64,000 bases of DNA from Streptomyces platensis (GTDB taxonomy: Bacteria; Actinomycetota; Actinomycetes; Streptomycetales; Streptomycetaceae): contig NZ_CP023691.1 of assembly GCF_008704855.1 (NCBI RefSeq), forward strand, positions 7,750,001 through 7,814,000. Reading direction: 5' to 3'. The translations under genes and the position numbers were made by a program. Below are positions 52,363 to 61,864 of the stretch, in pieces. Positions within the stretch are counted from its first letter, which is position 1; every line of letters begins with the position of its first letter. The notes beneath the pieces are model-generated. The model did not search any database. It was not told the origin of the DNA and worked only from the letters and a program-made list of their open reading frames with translations.

Positions 52363-54354
52363 TCACAGGCGCTTGACCGCGTGCAGGATGTACTCCTCCC
52401 GGTTCAGCGGGTCGGGTCCCGACGGGCGGGGGCGGACGGGGAAACCTCCGCTGACCGGCCGGTGGCCGTGCAGCTGGGACAGGAACACCCCTTCTCCGTT
52501 GGTGAGTCCGGGGATGCGCCGGCCGAGCTCATGGACATGGCTGGAGGGCAGGGTGCCCTCCAGGAGGAACACGTCCCCCTGGGCCGTGGGGATGTCAGGG
52601 GTGGCGCCCAACTCCGCCAGCTTCGCCAAGACGGTGCTCAGCGTGGCAGCCGGGATCTCCAGCTCGAACGAGCTGACCGGCTCGTACACCCGCGTCCCCG
52701 CCTGCTTGAGCGCGCCCATCAGGACCAGGGGCGTCACCTTGCGGAAGTCGTCTGCCGCGCTGACAGGGCTGGCGAAGCCGGAGCGGTTCAAGGTGACGAC
52801 GACGTCGGTGACCTGCCAGCCGTACAGCCCATGTCGCAAGGTGGTGTGTACCGCCTCCTCGATGGCCTTGTGGAACGCCCTGGGCAGCGAGCCCAGTTCG
52901 ACTGCCAGGCGGAAGACGATGCCGCTGCCCTCCTCGCCGGGCTCCACCCGCAGGCCCACCGTTGCCCAGAAGTAGTTGAGCTTGCGCAGGTCCCACTCCT
53001 CCAGCGCCGCACCGACTCCGACGGGTTTTTCGATGCACACGCTCCGGGTCTCCTCGAAGACGGCCCGGACGCCGAAGGACTCGGCGAGCGTGGTGTGGAT
53101 GATGTCCTTCTGCACCTCCCCGTACAGGCGGAGCACCGCCCCGTGTGCGATCTGCTCGTCCTGTCGCAGCTCGATGGACGGGTCCTGCTCGCTCAGCATC
53201 CGCAGGGCGGTATGCAGCCGGCCAGCGTCGGCTGGGCGCTCGGGCCTGACCACCGTCTCCAGGTTGGGTGGGGCGAAGAAGTTTCGCGGCGGCTTCTCGT
53301 CGCTGTAACCCGCGCGGTCACCGATTCGGACGTCCTTGAGCCCCCAGACCTTGGCGATGTCCCCGGCCGTGGCCCGGGTTTCGGTGGTAGCGGAGCCGTC
53401 TTCGTAGACCCGCAGCGAGGTGATTCTGCCGGGGTGCTCGGTCACCTGGCCTGCGTGGTGGGCGCGGTGCAGCGTGACATGGTCGCGGGTGCCCAGCGAG
53501 CCCGACCACAGGCGCAGATAGGCGATGGCCTCCCCGCGCGGGCCGCGCTCGATCTTGAAGACGGTGCCGAGCAGCGGGCCCTCCCCGTGATCGTGCACCG
53601 AGGGCAGGAACTCCCGGATGCCGCGTAGCAGTTCCTCCAGACCCTCGCCCTTGAGCGCAGAGCCGAAGAACACCGGGTACACCTGGCCGCGCGAGGTCTG
53701 CAGGGCCAGTTCCTCGGCGCACTCCTTGTCGGTCAGTGGCGCTCCGTCGTCCAGCTCCAAATAGGAGGCGAGGAAAGCGTCGTTGTGCAGGGAAAGCAGT
53801 TCGCCGAGCTCGGTGGCGAACGCCGGGTCGTCGAGGCGGCGTGGCATTGCCTGGGCCGTGGGGGCGCCGATGTCCGTGACTGCCGATACCGCTACCGCGG
53901 AGGACGTGAGGCGTTTGGTGATCTCCTCCAGGGCGCCGTCGTAGCGCGCGCCGTGGCGGTCGATCTTGTTGACGAAGATCAGGGTGGGAATCCGCAGGCG
54001 TTGCAGCGTCCGCATCAGGATGCGGGTCTGTGGCTGCACTCCCTCCACGGCAGAGACGACCAGCACGGCACCGTCGAGCACGCCAAGGGCCCGCTCCACC
54101 TCGGCGATGAAGTCGGAGTGGCCGGGGGTGTCGATGAGGTTGACCTTCAGTCCGTCGGTGACGAAGGTGGCCACGGCGGACCGGATGGTGATACCGCGGC
54201 GCCGCTCCAGCTCCATGGAGTCGGTCTGCGTGGTGCCCGCGTCCACGCTCCCGAACTCCGCGATCGCACCGGTGTGGTGCAGCAGCCGTTCGGTGAGGGA
54301 GGTTTTTCCCGCGTCAACGTGCGCGAGGATCCCCAGGTTCAGCTTCTTCTTCAT
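52363..54354 (-). CDS. otrA: Tetracycline resistance ribosomal protection protein (OtrA-like)
   Basis: A 663-residue EF-G-like GTPase. G1 AHVDAGKT, G3 DTPGHSDF and G4 NKID are all intact. From memory the sequence follows OtrA of the oxytetracycline producer closely (for example DSMELERRRGITIRSAVATF and MGALKQAGTRVYEPVSSFEL). It removes tetracycline from the 30S A site and gives the host self-resistance. It is the outermost gene of the tetracycline-type cluster here, with a 221-base leader that contains a palindrome and a short upstream reading frame overlapping its start. Confidence 0.93.
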   Translation of the reverse strand: MKKKLNLGILAHVDAGKTSLTERLLHHTGAIAEFGSVDAGTTQTDSMELERRRGITIRSAVATFVTDGLKVNLIDTPGHSDFIAEVERALGVLDGAVLVVSAVEGVQPQTRILMRTLQRLRIPTLIFVNKIDRHGARYDGALEEITKRLTSSAVAVSAVTDIGAPTAQAMPRRLDDPAFATELGELLSLHNDAFLASYLELDDGAPLTDKECAEELALQTSRGQVYPVFFGSALKGEGLEELLRGIREFLPSVHDHGEGPLLGTVFKIERGPRGEAIAYLRLWSGSLGTRDHVTLHRAHHAGQVTEHPGRITSLRVYEDGSATTETRATAGDIAKVWGLKDVRIGDRAGYSDEKPPRNFFAPPNLETVVRPERPADAGRLHTALRMLSEQDPSIELRQDEQIAHGAVLRLYGEVQKDIIHTTLAESFGVRAVFEETRSVCIEKPVGVGAALEEWDLRKLNYFWATVGLRVEPGEEGSGIVFRLAVELGSLPRAFHKAIEEAVHTTLRHGLYGWQVTDVVVTLNRSGFASPVSAADDFRKVTPLVLMGALKQAGTRVYEPVSSFELEIPAATLSTVLAKLAELGATPDIPTAQGDVFLLEGTLPSSHVHELGRRIPGLTNGEGVFLSQLHGHRPVSGGFPVRPRPSGPDPLNREEYILHAVKRL

Positions 54355-54424
54355 AGAGACTCTTCGATGTCCTGAAAGTTGTCATGTCCTTTTCCTGGCG
54401 GGGGTGGATGGTTGCCTGCCGCAT
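54314..54424 (-). CDS. Possible 36-codon upstream ORF overlapping the otrA start
   Basis: ATG at 54424 with GGAGAAGG about 9 bases upstream, a stronger ribosome-binding site than otrA's own. The frame ends at 54314, about 40 bases inside otrA in another frame. Ribosomes on it would cover the otrA start, a layout suited to translational attenuation sensitive to ribosome state. It could also be fortuitous. Confidence 0.4.
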   Translation of the reverse strand: MRQATIHPRQEKDMTTFRTSKSLYEEEAEPGDPRAR

Positions 54425-54522
54425 TTCTTTCGACCTTCTCCGTTCTCCGATGAAGCTGCTGGTGTGGCTGGTTTCGCCGCTGCCCGGGGCCGTTATAAGG
54501 GCCTGTCATCGCTCAAAGCGAC

Positions 54523-54538
54523 CCGGGACGCGTCCCGG
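54523..54538. promoter_or_regulatory. 16-bp perfect palindrome upstream of otrA
   Basis: CCGGGACGCGTCCCGG lies between the methyltransferase stop and otrA. It could be an operator or a short stem. TTATAAC about 25 bases further toward otrA is a possible -10 element. Confidence 0.4.
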
Positions 54539-54575
54539 CGGGTGCGGTTACGTTAACAAGTGGGCCTGTCGCAGG

Positions 54576-55619
54576 TCAGGACTTGATAGCGACAATCAGC
54601 CAGTCACCGAGGAGATTGTCGATGCGCTCGGCCTGCCGGACGGTGAACCCGGCCTCCTCCACGGACGACCGGTACTCCGCCACGCTGGAGGATGAGCTGT
54701 CCCCGCGGATCAGCCCGTGGTTGAGGCGCTGCAGGATGTCGTGCACGGTCTCGGACGCGGGGTCGGTCATCAGGTCGTAGATCACCAGGGCGCCGCCCGG
54801 GCGCAGTGCGTCGTGGATCCGGCGCAGCAGCGCTCGCTGCTGCGGTACGGGCCAGTCGGGCAGTACATGCCCGATGACCACGGCATCCGCCGCGGGCAGA
54901 GGGTCGGTGAGGAAGTCGCCGCCCTGGAAGCGGACCCGGCCGTCCAGACCGCGGTCGGTCACCAGCTCGGCGCAGAGCGGTGCCAGCGCGGGCAGGTCGA
55001 AGACGGTGCCGGACAGGTGCGGGTGGGCCAGTGCCAGGCGGGTCGCCAGGTTTCCGCGCGCACCGCCGATGTCGACGAACGAGCGGTACGGGGCCCAGTC
55101 GACGCGGCGCGCCAGCTCATCGGCGGTGAATGTGGTGAAGGTGTCGAAATGCGCCATGATCTGGCGGGCACGGTCCAGGTCCGCATAGTGCTGCGGATAA
55201 GCCTCGGGGCCGTGCGCCTCGGCCCCCGAGCCGGCCTCGCCCTCGCGCAGCGCCGTGGTGAGCCCGGCCCAGACGTGGTAATGCTTGCGGGCGTGCTGCA
55301 GGATGCTGCCCCCGAGGTACTCGGAGGAGCCGGGCACCAAGAAGGCGGCCGCCGTAGCGGAGTTGCGGTAGCGGCGGGGGTCGCCGTCTTCCGCCTCCAA
55401 CAGCCCCAGGGCTACCAGGGCATTGAGGAACTCCGCCGCCAACGGGTGAGCCAGCGACAGCTTCTGACGCAGCTCCTCGACGGTCGCCGACCCGCCGGCG
55501 AGCCTCTCGAACAGACCCAACTCCACTGCCGTGTGCAGGATCTTGGCCTGATGGTAGGCGGTGTTGAGCAGGAGCAGTGAGCGGGCCTGATCGACCGGCG
55601 CGAGCGGTGAGGTGGTCAT
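54576..55619 (-). CDS. oxyT: SAM-dependent methyltransferase (OxyT-like)
   Basis: A 347-residue methyltransferase of the plant O-methyltransferase/TcmN-like family. It has an N-terminal dimerisation winged helix (KILHTAVELGLFERLAGG) and a SAM fold with FVDIGGARGNLATRLAL and HVLPDWPVPQ. ATG at 55619 with GGGAG upstream. Its position between otrA and the oxyS homologue fits OxyT, the 4-amino N,N-dimethyltransferase of tetracycline biosynthesis. The C-6 methyltransferase OxyF belongs to the same family, so the exact role is an inference. Confidence 0.8.
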   Translation of the reverse strand: MTTSPLAPVDQARSLLLLNTAYHQAKILHTAVELGLFERLAGGSATVEELRQKLSLAHPLAAEFLNALVALGLLEAEDGDPRRYRNSATAAAFLVPGSSEYLGGSILQHARKHYHVWAGLTTALREGEAGSGAEAHGPEAYPQHYADLDRARQIMAHFDTFTTFTADELARRVDWAPYRSFVDIGGARGNLATRLALAHPHLSGTVFDLPALAPLCAELVTDRGLDGRVRFQGGDFLTDPLPAADAVVIGHVLPDWPVPQQRALLRRIHDALRPGGALVIYDLMTDPASETVHDILQRLNHGLIRGDSSSSSVAEYRSSVEEAGFTVRQAERIDNLLGDWLIVAIKS

Positions 55620-55691
55620 GGGTCTCCCTTGGCCTGAAGTGATCACCAGAGGTGCAGGTGGTGCACGAGGTGTGCGAAAGATGCGGTGGTG

Positions 55692-57203
55692 TTACGTAGT
55701 GGGGGCTCCGAACCAGGTGTGCAGCGCCTCGGTCAGGCCGTCCACGCCTCCGCCGGGCGTACCGGCCCAGCAGACGTAACCGTCCGGGCGGATGAGCAGT
55801 GCCGTGAAGTCGGCGGGCGCGGTGCCGGGCATCCGAACCGCGTGCACCGGGACAAGGTCGACCCGGTCCTTCCAGCCGGTGATCGCGTCGGCCTGTCCAC
55901 GGTCCGGCGGCAGGGCTAGCAGGAGCCCCCGGGCCTCATGGAAGTAGCTGCTGAGCCTGCGGCTGCCCTCGCTGGTGTCCAGCAGCAGGTCCGGGACCCG
56001 GCGCCCGGTCAGCGGGTGCTCGCCGGGGATGTCGTAGCGCACGTCCAGTGCCGAAATCAGGCCCGCCAGATGACGGTTGGTCTCCGGTACGTGCAACAGC
56101 TCGATCATCAGCTCCCGCAATCCCTCGAACCGCGGGTCGGGGTCGATGAGGACGGCCTGGGCCCGGGTGTTGCGCAGCACACCCGCCGCGACGGGGCGCC
56201 GCTCGGACTCGTAGGTGTCCAGCAGACCCTCCGGGGCCGTTCCCGCAAGGACCGCGCCCAGCTTCCAGCCGAGGTTGACGGCGTCCTGGAAGCCGAGGTT
56301 GAGGCCCTGGCCGCCGGCGGGGAGGTGGATATGGCAGGCGTCCCCTGCCAGCAGTACCCGCTGATCCCGGTAGCGGGTGGCCTGCCGTGAGGTGTCGGTG
56401 AGCCGGGAGAGCCAGTGCACGTCGTGCATCCCGAAGTCGCTGCCGGCCACCTCGGTCAGCGCGGCGCGTACGTCATTCTCGGTGACGGGAGCGTGCCGGT
56501 CGGCGTAGGGCCGGTCGAAGAAGGCGACGGTGGCCCGGAAGATGCCGGGCTCCAGTGGGAAGGCCGCGAACCAGGCGCGCAGATCGTGCCGCATCACGCC
56601 GTACGGCCGCATGGGCCCCATGCCCTCGCCGTGCGGCAGCTCCTCCCGGAACCGGGCGTCCGCGATCACAGCGAACATATGGGGATCTTGGCCTGGGAAG
56701 TCGATGCCGAGCAGCTTGCGTACGGTGCTGCTGCCCCCGTCACACCCCACCAGGTACGCGGCGTCGATCTCGTACGGCCCGTCGGGCCCCTCGACCTGCA
56801 CGGTCACGCCGTGCTCGTCCTGCCCCAGGTTGGTCAGGGCATGGCCCCGGCGCAGCTGTGCGCCCAGTTCCAGAGCGCGCTCGGTCAGCAGCTCCTCGGT
56901 ACGGACCTGGGGAACGAACAGGGCGTAGGGGTGCAGGGTGTCGAAGGACTCGAACTGCAGCGGCACGCCGAGGCTGGCGAAGTTCCCCCCGCGCAGTTTC
57001 GGGGCATCCCGCAGAAAGGCCGTGGCCAGGCCGCGCATCTCCAGCAGTTCCACGGTGCGGGCATGCACGCCCAACGCCTTGGAAAAATCGACCGGTTCCG
57101 CAAGGCGGTCCACCACCAGGGTGCGGGCCCCGGCGAGTTGCAGTTCACAGGCGAGCATCAGGCCGGTGGGTCCAGCACCGGCCACCACTACGTCGTACTG
57201 CAC
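55692..57203 (-). CDS. oxyS: Anhydrotetracycline monooxygenase (OxyS-like)
   Basis: A 503-residue aromatic flavoprotein hydroxylase. FAD fold VAGAGPTGLMLACELQLAG, second motif GCDGGSSTVRKLLG, third motif LLAGDACHIHLPAGGQGLNLG, and a thioredoxin-like C-terminal domain. From memory it closely follows OxyS of the oxytetracycline cluster. Expected reaction: hydroxylation of anhydrotetracycline at C-6 (and C-5 in oxytetracycline producers). Whether this copy does one or both cannot be read from sequence. It is divergent from the oxyR homologue with a 180-base shared region. Confidence 0.9.
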   Translation of the reverse strand: MQYDVVVAGAGPTGLMLACELQLAGARTLVVDRLAEPVDFSKALGVHARTVELLEMRGLATAFLRDAPKLRGGNFASLGVPLQFESFDTLHPYALFVPQVRTEELLTERALELGAQLRRGHALTNLGQDEHGVTVQVEGPDGPYEIDAAYLVGCDGGSSTVRKLLGIDFPGQDPHMFAVIADARFREELPHGEGMGPMRPYGVMRHDLRAWFAAFPLEPGIFRATVAFFDRPYADRHAPVTENDVRAALTEVAGSDFGMHDVHWLSRLTDTSRQATRYRDQRVLLAGDACHIHLPAGGQGLNLGFQDAVNLGWKLGAVLAGTAPEGLLDTYESERRPVAAGVLRNTRAQAVLIDPDPRFEGLRELMIELLHVPETNRHLAGLISALDVRYDIPGEHPLTGRRVPDLLLDTSEGSRRLSSYFHEARGLLLALPPDRGQADAITGWKDRVDLVPVHAVRMPGTAPADFTALLIRPDGYVCWAGTPGGGVDGLTEALHTWFGAPTT

Positions 57204-57383
57204 CAGAAACCTCCTTATCCAGGGTCACCCCAGGGGCATCCAGGGATTCCGTTTCCGTGACGCATGCTGGACCTGTGCCTTAGAGCCGCCGTCCAGCCGG
57301 AATCCGGGGCTGCGGACTCGAAGGGCGCTCGAAGGGGGCTGCGTAACGTTCCCTGGACCCCTACGGACACCCAGGGAAGCGAT

Positions 57384-57848
57384 ATGCCGTTCACCCCGAA
57401 AGAAATCAGCTATATGCGGTCCCAAGGTTACGGCCGGCTGGCCACGGTTGGCCCGAACGGAGAACCGCACAATGTCCCCGTCTCGTTCCAGTTCGACGAC
57501 GGTAACGGCGTTATCGAGATCACCGGGAGGAATATGGGACGTAGTCAGAAGTACCGCAATGTGCTGGCGAACGACAGGGTTGCCTTCGTCGTCGATGACA
57601 TTCCCTGTCGTGATCCGGAAGTGGTACGGGCCGTGGTCGTCCACGGGCGGGCAAGGGCGCTGACCGCCGGCGGAAAAGCCCGCCGCCCGCACTGCGATGA
57701 GGAGATGATCGCGATTCGCCCGCTGCGGATCATCAGCTGGGGCATCGAAGGCGACCTGTCCACCGGTGCCCACTCCCGCCGGATCGCGAGCGAGGAGACC
57801 GTGAAGGCGGAAAAGACCGAAAAGGCGGAGGAGGGGGCGCGGCGATGA
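57384..57848 (+). CDS. oxyR: F420-dependent dehydrotetracycline reductase (OxyR-like)
   Basis: A 154-residue split-barrel protein of the pyridoxamine-phosphate-oxidase-like F420 family (GYGRLATVGPNGEPHNVPVS; YRNVLANDRVAFVVDD). The position next to the oxyS homologue fits OxyR, which reduces the 5a(11a) double bond with F420H2 as the last step of tetracycline biosynthesis. The C-terminal 25 residues are Lys/Glu-rich. ATG at 57384 was chosen; the upstream frame is not family-like. It overlaps oxyQ by 4 bases. Confidence 0.88.
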   Translation: MPFTPKEISYMRSQGYGRLATVGPNGEPHNVPVSFQFDDGNGVIEITGRNMGRSQKYRNVLANDRVAFVVDDIPCRDPEVVRAVVVHGRARALTAGGKARRPHCDEEMIAIRPLRIISWGIEGDLSTGAHSRRIASEETVKAEKTEKAEEGARR

Positions 57849-58927
57849 GGGAAATGCCGGAATTCCCGTGGGATGTCATTCTGCCGCACAAGCGGCGCGC
57901 GGCCGAACACCCCGACGGAATCGTCAATCTCGCCCTGGGGGAGCCCGTCGACCCCACCCCGAGGCCGGTACGGGAAGCCCTCAACTCGGCGTCCGACGCT
58001 CCGGGTTACCCTCTGACTGAGGGAACCCCGACCTTGCGCGAGACGGCCGCTGCCTGGCTGCACCGCCGCTTGGGCGTGAGTGTGGACCCCTCGGCCGTGC
58101 TGCCCGTGATAGGCAGCAAGGAAGTCATCGCCTGGCTGCCCTCCATGCTCGGCGCCGGCCCCGGAGACACGGTTGCCTTCCCGGAACTTGCCTTTCCCAC
58201 CTACGATGTGAGCGCCCGGCTTGCCGGGGCCGTATCCCGCCCCGTGGCCTGGCCACCCGACCTGCCTGCCACGGAGCGCCCGGCGGTGGTCTGGCTCAAC
58301 TCGCCCTCGAATCCGGAGGGAAGGGTGCACTCCCCCGACGAGATGCGCGCGCTGGTTACCTGGGCCAGGGAGCGCGGCACCGTGCTCGTCAACGATGAGT
58401 GCTACGTCGAGTATGGCTGGGAGACCCGGCCCGTTTCCCTCCTGAACCCGCAGGTGTGCGGGGGCAGTCACGAGGGGCTGCTGGCGGTGCACTCGCTGTC
58501 CAAGCGCTCCAACCTCGCCGGATACCGGGCCGGGATCTGCTCCGGGGACCCGGCTCTCGTACAACGGCTGCTCGGCATCCGTAAGCATGCCGGGCACGCA
58601 GTCCCGGCGCCGGTGCAGACCGCCATGACAGCCGCATTCGCCGACGACACGCATGTGGAGGAGCAGCGGGCGCGGTACCAGCGCCGTCGGCGGTCCCTGC
58701 GCGCGGCGCTGCTCGCGGCCGGTTTCACCGTCGAGCACTCGCAGGCGGGGCTCTTCCTGTGGGCGACCCGTGGCGAGTCGTGCTGGGCGACGGTGAAGGA
58801 ACTCGCTGACCGCGGCATCCTCGTCGCCCCCGGCGCCTTCTACGGCCAGGCCGGGGAGCGTCATGTCCGCATCGCGATCACGGCGAGCGATGAGCGGATT
58901 GCCGCAGCAGCCGCTCGGCTGCGATGA
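57845..58927 (+). CDS. oxyQ: PLP-dependent aminotransferase (OxyQ-like)
   Basis: A 360-residue class I/II fold aminotransferase. NSPSNPEG is the substrate and phosphate loop, NDECYVEYG the cofactor Asp/Tyr, and the Schiff-base Lys is in HSLSKRSNLAGYRAG. In context it would install the C-4 amino group of the tetracycline A ring. Without context it could pass for a DapC-like enzyme. It overlaps oxyR and oxyP by 4 bases each. Confidence 0.88.
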   Translation: MREMPEFPWDVILPHKRRAAEHPDGIVNLALGEPVDPTPRPVREALNSASDAPGYPLTEGTPTLRETAAAWLHRRLGVSVDPSAVLPVIGSKEVIAWLPSMLGAGPGDTVAFPELAFPTYDVSARLAGAVSRPVAWPPDLPATERPAVVWLNSPSNPEGRVHSPDEMRALVTWARERGTVLVNDECYVEYGWETRPVSLLNPQVCGGSHEGLLAVHSLSKRSNLAGYRAGICSGDPALVQRLLGIRKHAGHAVPAPVQTAMTAAFADDTHVEEQRARYQRRRRSLRAALLAAGFTVEHSQAGLFLWATRGESCWATVKELADRGILVAPGAFYGQAGERHVRIAITASDERIAAAAARLR

Positions 58928-60003
58928 GCGCGCCCGCTGCGTCGAGTTCCGCTCCGCGTCCTGCTGCCGACCCCCGGCCGGTGGCTCTGCTGCTGCCGGG
59001 GCAGGGCTCCCAGTACCCCGGCATGGCCACCGGTCTGTATGAGACGGAGCCGGTCTTCGCGGACGCGGTCGATGAGGTCCTGGAGGCGATGGGGGCGGAG
59101 GGCGAGCGGATACGGGAAGACTGGCTTGCCGGGGACGATGAGCCTGGCGAGGGCGAGCGGCGCGTCCCGCGGCCACGACTACCGATGGATCACGTCCTGC
59201 GCTCCCAACCCCTGCTGTTCACCGTAGACTTCGCGTTCGGTCGGCTGGTGGAGAGCTGGGGCATCCGCCCCGCCGCCCTGCTGGGCCACAGCATCGGTGA
59301 GATGGCCGCGGCCACCCTCGCCGGGGTGTTCACGGTGCAGGATGCCGCCAGGGTCGTGCTGGACCGGGTGGTACGGCTGGCACAGGCCCCACCGGGCGGA
59401 CTGCTCGCGGTGGCGGCGGCCCCCGGCAGGCTGGAGCCATATCTGGCCTCGGGCGACGATCCAAGTAGCGGACTGGTGGTCGGCGCCGTCAACGCCCCGC
59501 AGCAGACGGTGCTGGCCGGGCCGGAGCACGCGCTGCGGGCGGTCGACGAACGGCTGCGTGCCGATGGCCTGGCCGCCCGACGCGTTCCCGCGCTGAGTCC
59601 CTTCCACAGCCCGGCGATCGCCCCGTATGCCAAAGGGGCCGAGCAACTGCTGGCTACGGTGGAGCGGCGCGCCCCCCGGGTGCCGGTGTACTCGTGCTAC
59701 ACAGCAGCACCGCTGACGGCGGCCCGGTGCGCGGACTCCGCGTTCTGGGCCGCCCAGCCCGTGGACACGGTGCGGTTCTGGCCCGCTCTGGACGCCCTGC
59801 TGACCGCCGGCGCCTACGTCCTGGTCGAGGCCGGGCCCGGGCGGGCGCTGTCGAGCGTGGCCCGCCGACACCCGGCTGTACGGCGCGGACACAGCCGTGT
59901 GGTAGCCCTGTCACCGAAAGGGGCAGGGGCGCCGGAGTGCGAACGGGCCTGCCTCAAGGCCGCTTTGGATGAGCTGAGGGAGGAAGGACATACGGTGCCC
60001 TAG
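58924..60003 (+). CDS. oxyP: Acyltransferase (OxyP-like)
   Basis: A 359-residue malonyl-CoA:ACP transacylase-fold protein: LLLPGQGSQYPGM oxyanion segment, nucleophile GHSIGEMAAA, and catalytic His in ALSPFHSPAI. In tetracycline clusters the OxyP homologue is thought to support priming by removing acetyl units or to supply malonyl groups; the role remains modest. A strong bidirectional terminator lies directly after it. Confidence 0.88.
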   Translation: MSAPAASSSAPRPAADPRPVALLLPGQGSQYPGMATGLYETEPVFADAVDEVLEAMGAEGERIREDWLAGDDEPGEGERRVPRPRLPMDHVLRSQPLLFTVDFAFGRLVESWGIRPAALLGHSIGEMAAATLAGVFTVQDAARVVLDRVVRLAQAPPGGLLAVAAAPGRLEPYLASGDDPSSGLVVGAVNAPQQTVLAGPEHALRAVDERLRADGLAARRVPALSPFHSPAIAPYAKGAEQLLATVERRAPRVPVYSCYTAAPLTAARCADSAFWAAQPVDTVRFWPALDALLTAGAYVLVEAGPGRALSSVARRHPAVRRGHSRVVALSPKGAGAPECERACLKAALDELREEGHTVP

Positions 60004-60026
60004 CGGGCTCGTATACATGCGTACGA

Positions 60027-60068
60027 GCATGAGGGGCGCCCCGCACCATCGCGGGGCGCCCCTCATGC
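60027..60068. terminator. Bidirectional terminator between oxyP and oxyN
   Basis: An 18-bp perfect stem (60027-60044 with 60051-60068) and 6-base loop lie between convergent genes. A smaller 7-bp hairpin overlaps its left side (60007-60028). Confidence 0.9.
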
Positions 60069-60090
60069 ATGGACGCGTGGGAGGCAGCCG

Positions 60091-60897
<807 letters not shown>

Positions 60898-60992
60898 GAC
60901 TGTCCTCTGTTCCGTTGTCAACTCGCTGGTGGCTGCCGGATGTGTACCGGCAGGGAATCCGGACGGGGTATCCGCGTGCGGGAAAGGGCAGG

Positions 60993-61808
60993 TCAGCGCA
61001 GTGTTGCTCCGCCGTCCACGGTGAGTACCTGCCCGTGCAGTCCGCCTGCCTCCGGGCGGCACAGCAGCGACACGACATCGGCCACCTCGTCCCGGGTGGC
61101 CAGGTGCCCGGTCGCGGACCGCCGCACCAACTGCTCCCGCACGATGGCGGGCAGGGCATCGGCACCAAGGTCGGCCAGCTTGCCCGCCGCCACAGCGTTG
61201 ACCGCGATGCCCCGCCCGGCCAGCTCCACCGCGAGATAGCGGACCAGGGTCTCCAGCGCCGCTTTGGCCATGGCCGTGCCCGCGTAGCCTGGCACCACAG
61301 CGTGGGTCCCCGTACTGGAGATCGCCACGATCCGGCCCGCGCCGGCCGTCATCAACTCCCCGAGGCGGGAGGCTCCGTAAAGCAGCGGCCCAAGGGTCAC
61401 GGCACCGTCGCGCAGCGATTTTCCGATGTGCGGTGCGGTGGTGGGGGCCGGGTGGAAGGAGGCGGCGCTGTGCACCAGGACGTCCAGCCGTCCGTGGGTG
61501 CGGCGGATGTCGTCGAGGAGCCGCACCGCGCCTAAGGGCGTGCCGATATCGGCCCGCATCAGGCGCACCTTGCCGCCCGCCTCGGCCAGTTGGCGCTCGG
61601 TGTCGCGTGCGGCGTGGTCGTCGTGCGCGTAGTTGAGCAGCACCTCGCAGCCGGCAGCGGCGAGCTTGCCCGCGATGGTGCGGCCGAGGCCGCTGGTGGC
61701 CCCGGTAACCAAAGCCACGGAGCCGCTGAGGGTGAGGGACGGTGCGTCGGAGCGGTCTGCCGAGTGCGCGCCCGCCCGTGTTGTCACCTTCGCCGCCGCA
61801 TCAGTCAT
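60993..61808 (-). CDS. oxyM: FabL-type SDR reductase (OxyM-like)
   Basis: A 271-residue short-chain dehydrogenase. The NADP-binding TGATSGLG and LNYAHDD are followed by GYAGTAMAKAALETLVRYLA. Here Tyr and Lys are separated by six residues (Tyr-x6-Lys) rather than the usual three, the spacing of enoyl-ACP reductase III (FabL). Its position matches OxyM, whose role in tetracycline biosynthesis is poorly settled. ATG at 61808 with AAGGG upstream. Confidence 0.85.
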   Translation of the reverse strand: MTDAAAKVTTRAGAHSADRSDAPSLTLSGSVALVTGATSGLGRTIAGKLAAAGCEVLLNYAHDDHAARDTERQLAEAGGKVRLMRADIGTPLGAVRLLDDIRRTHGRLDVLVHSAASFHPAPTTAPHIGKSLRDGAVTLGPLLYGASRLGELMTAGAGRIVAISSTGTHAVVPGYAGTAMAKAALETLVRYLAVELAGRGIAVNAVAAGKLADLGADALPAIVREQLVRRSATGHLATRDEVADVVSLLCRPEAGGLHGQVLTVDGGATLR

Positions 61809-61864
61809 AGAAGTGCCCTTCTTCGTCGTTTTCGTCCCTGCCGTATGTGTCGGTCGTACGGCCC

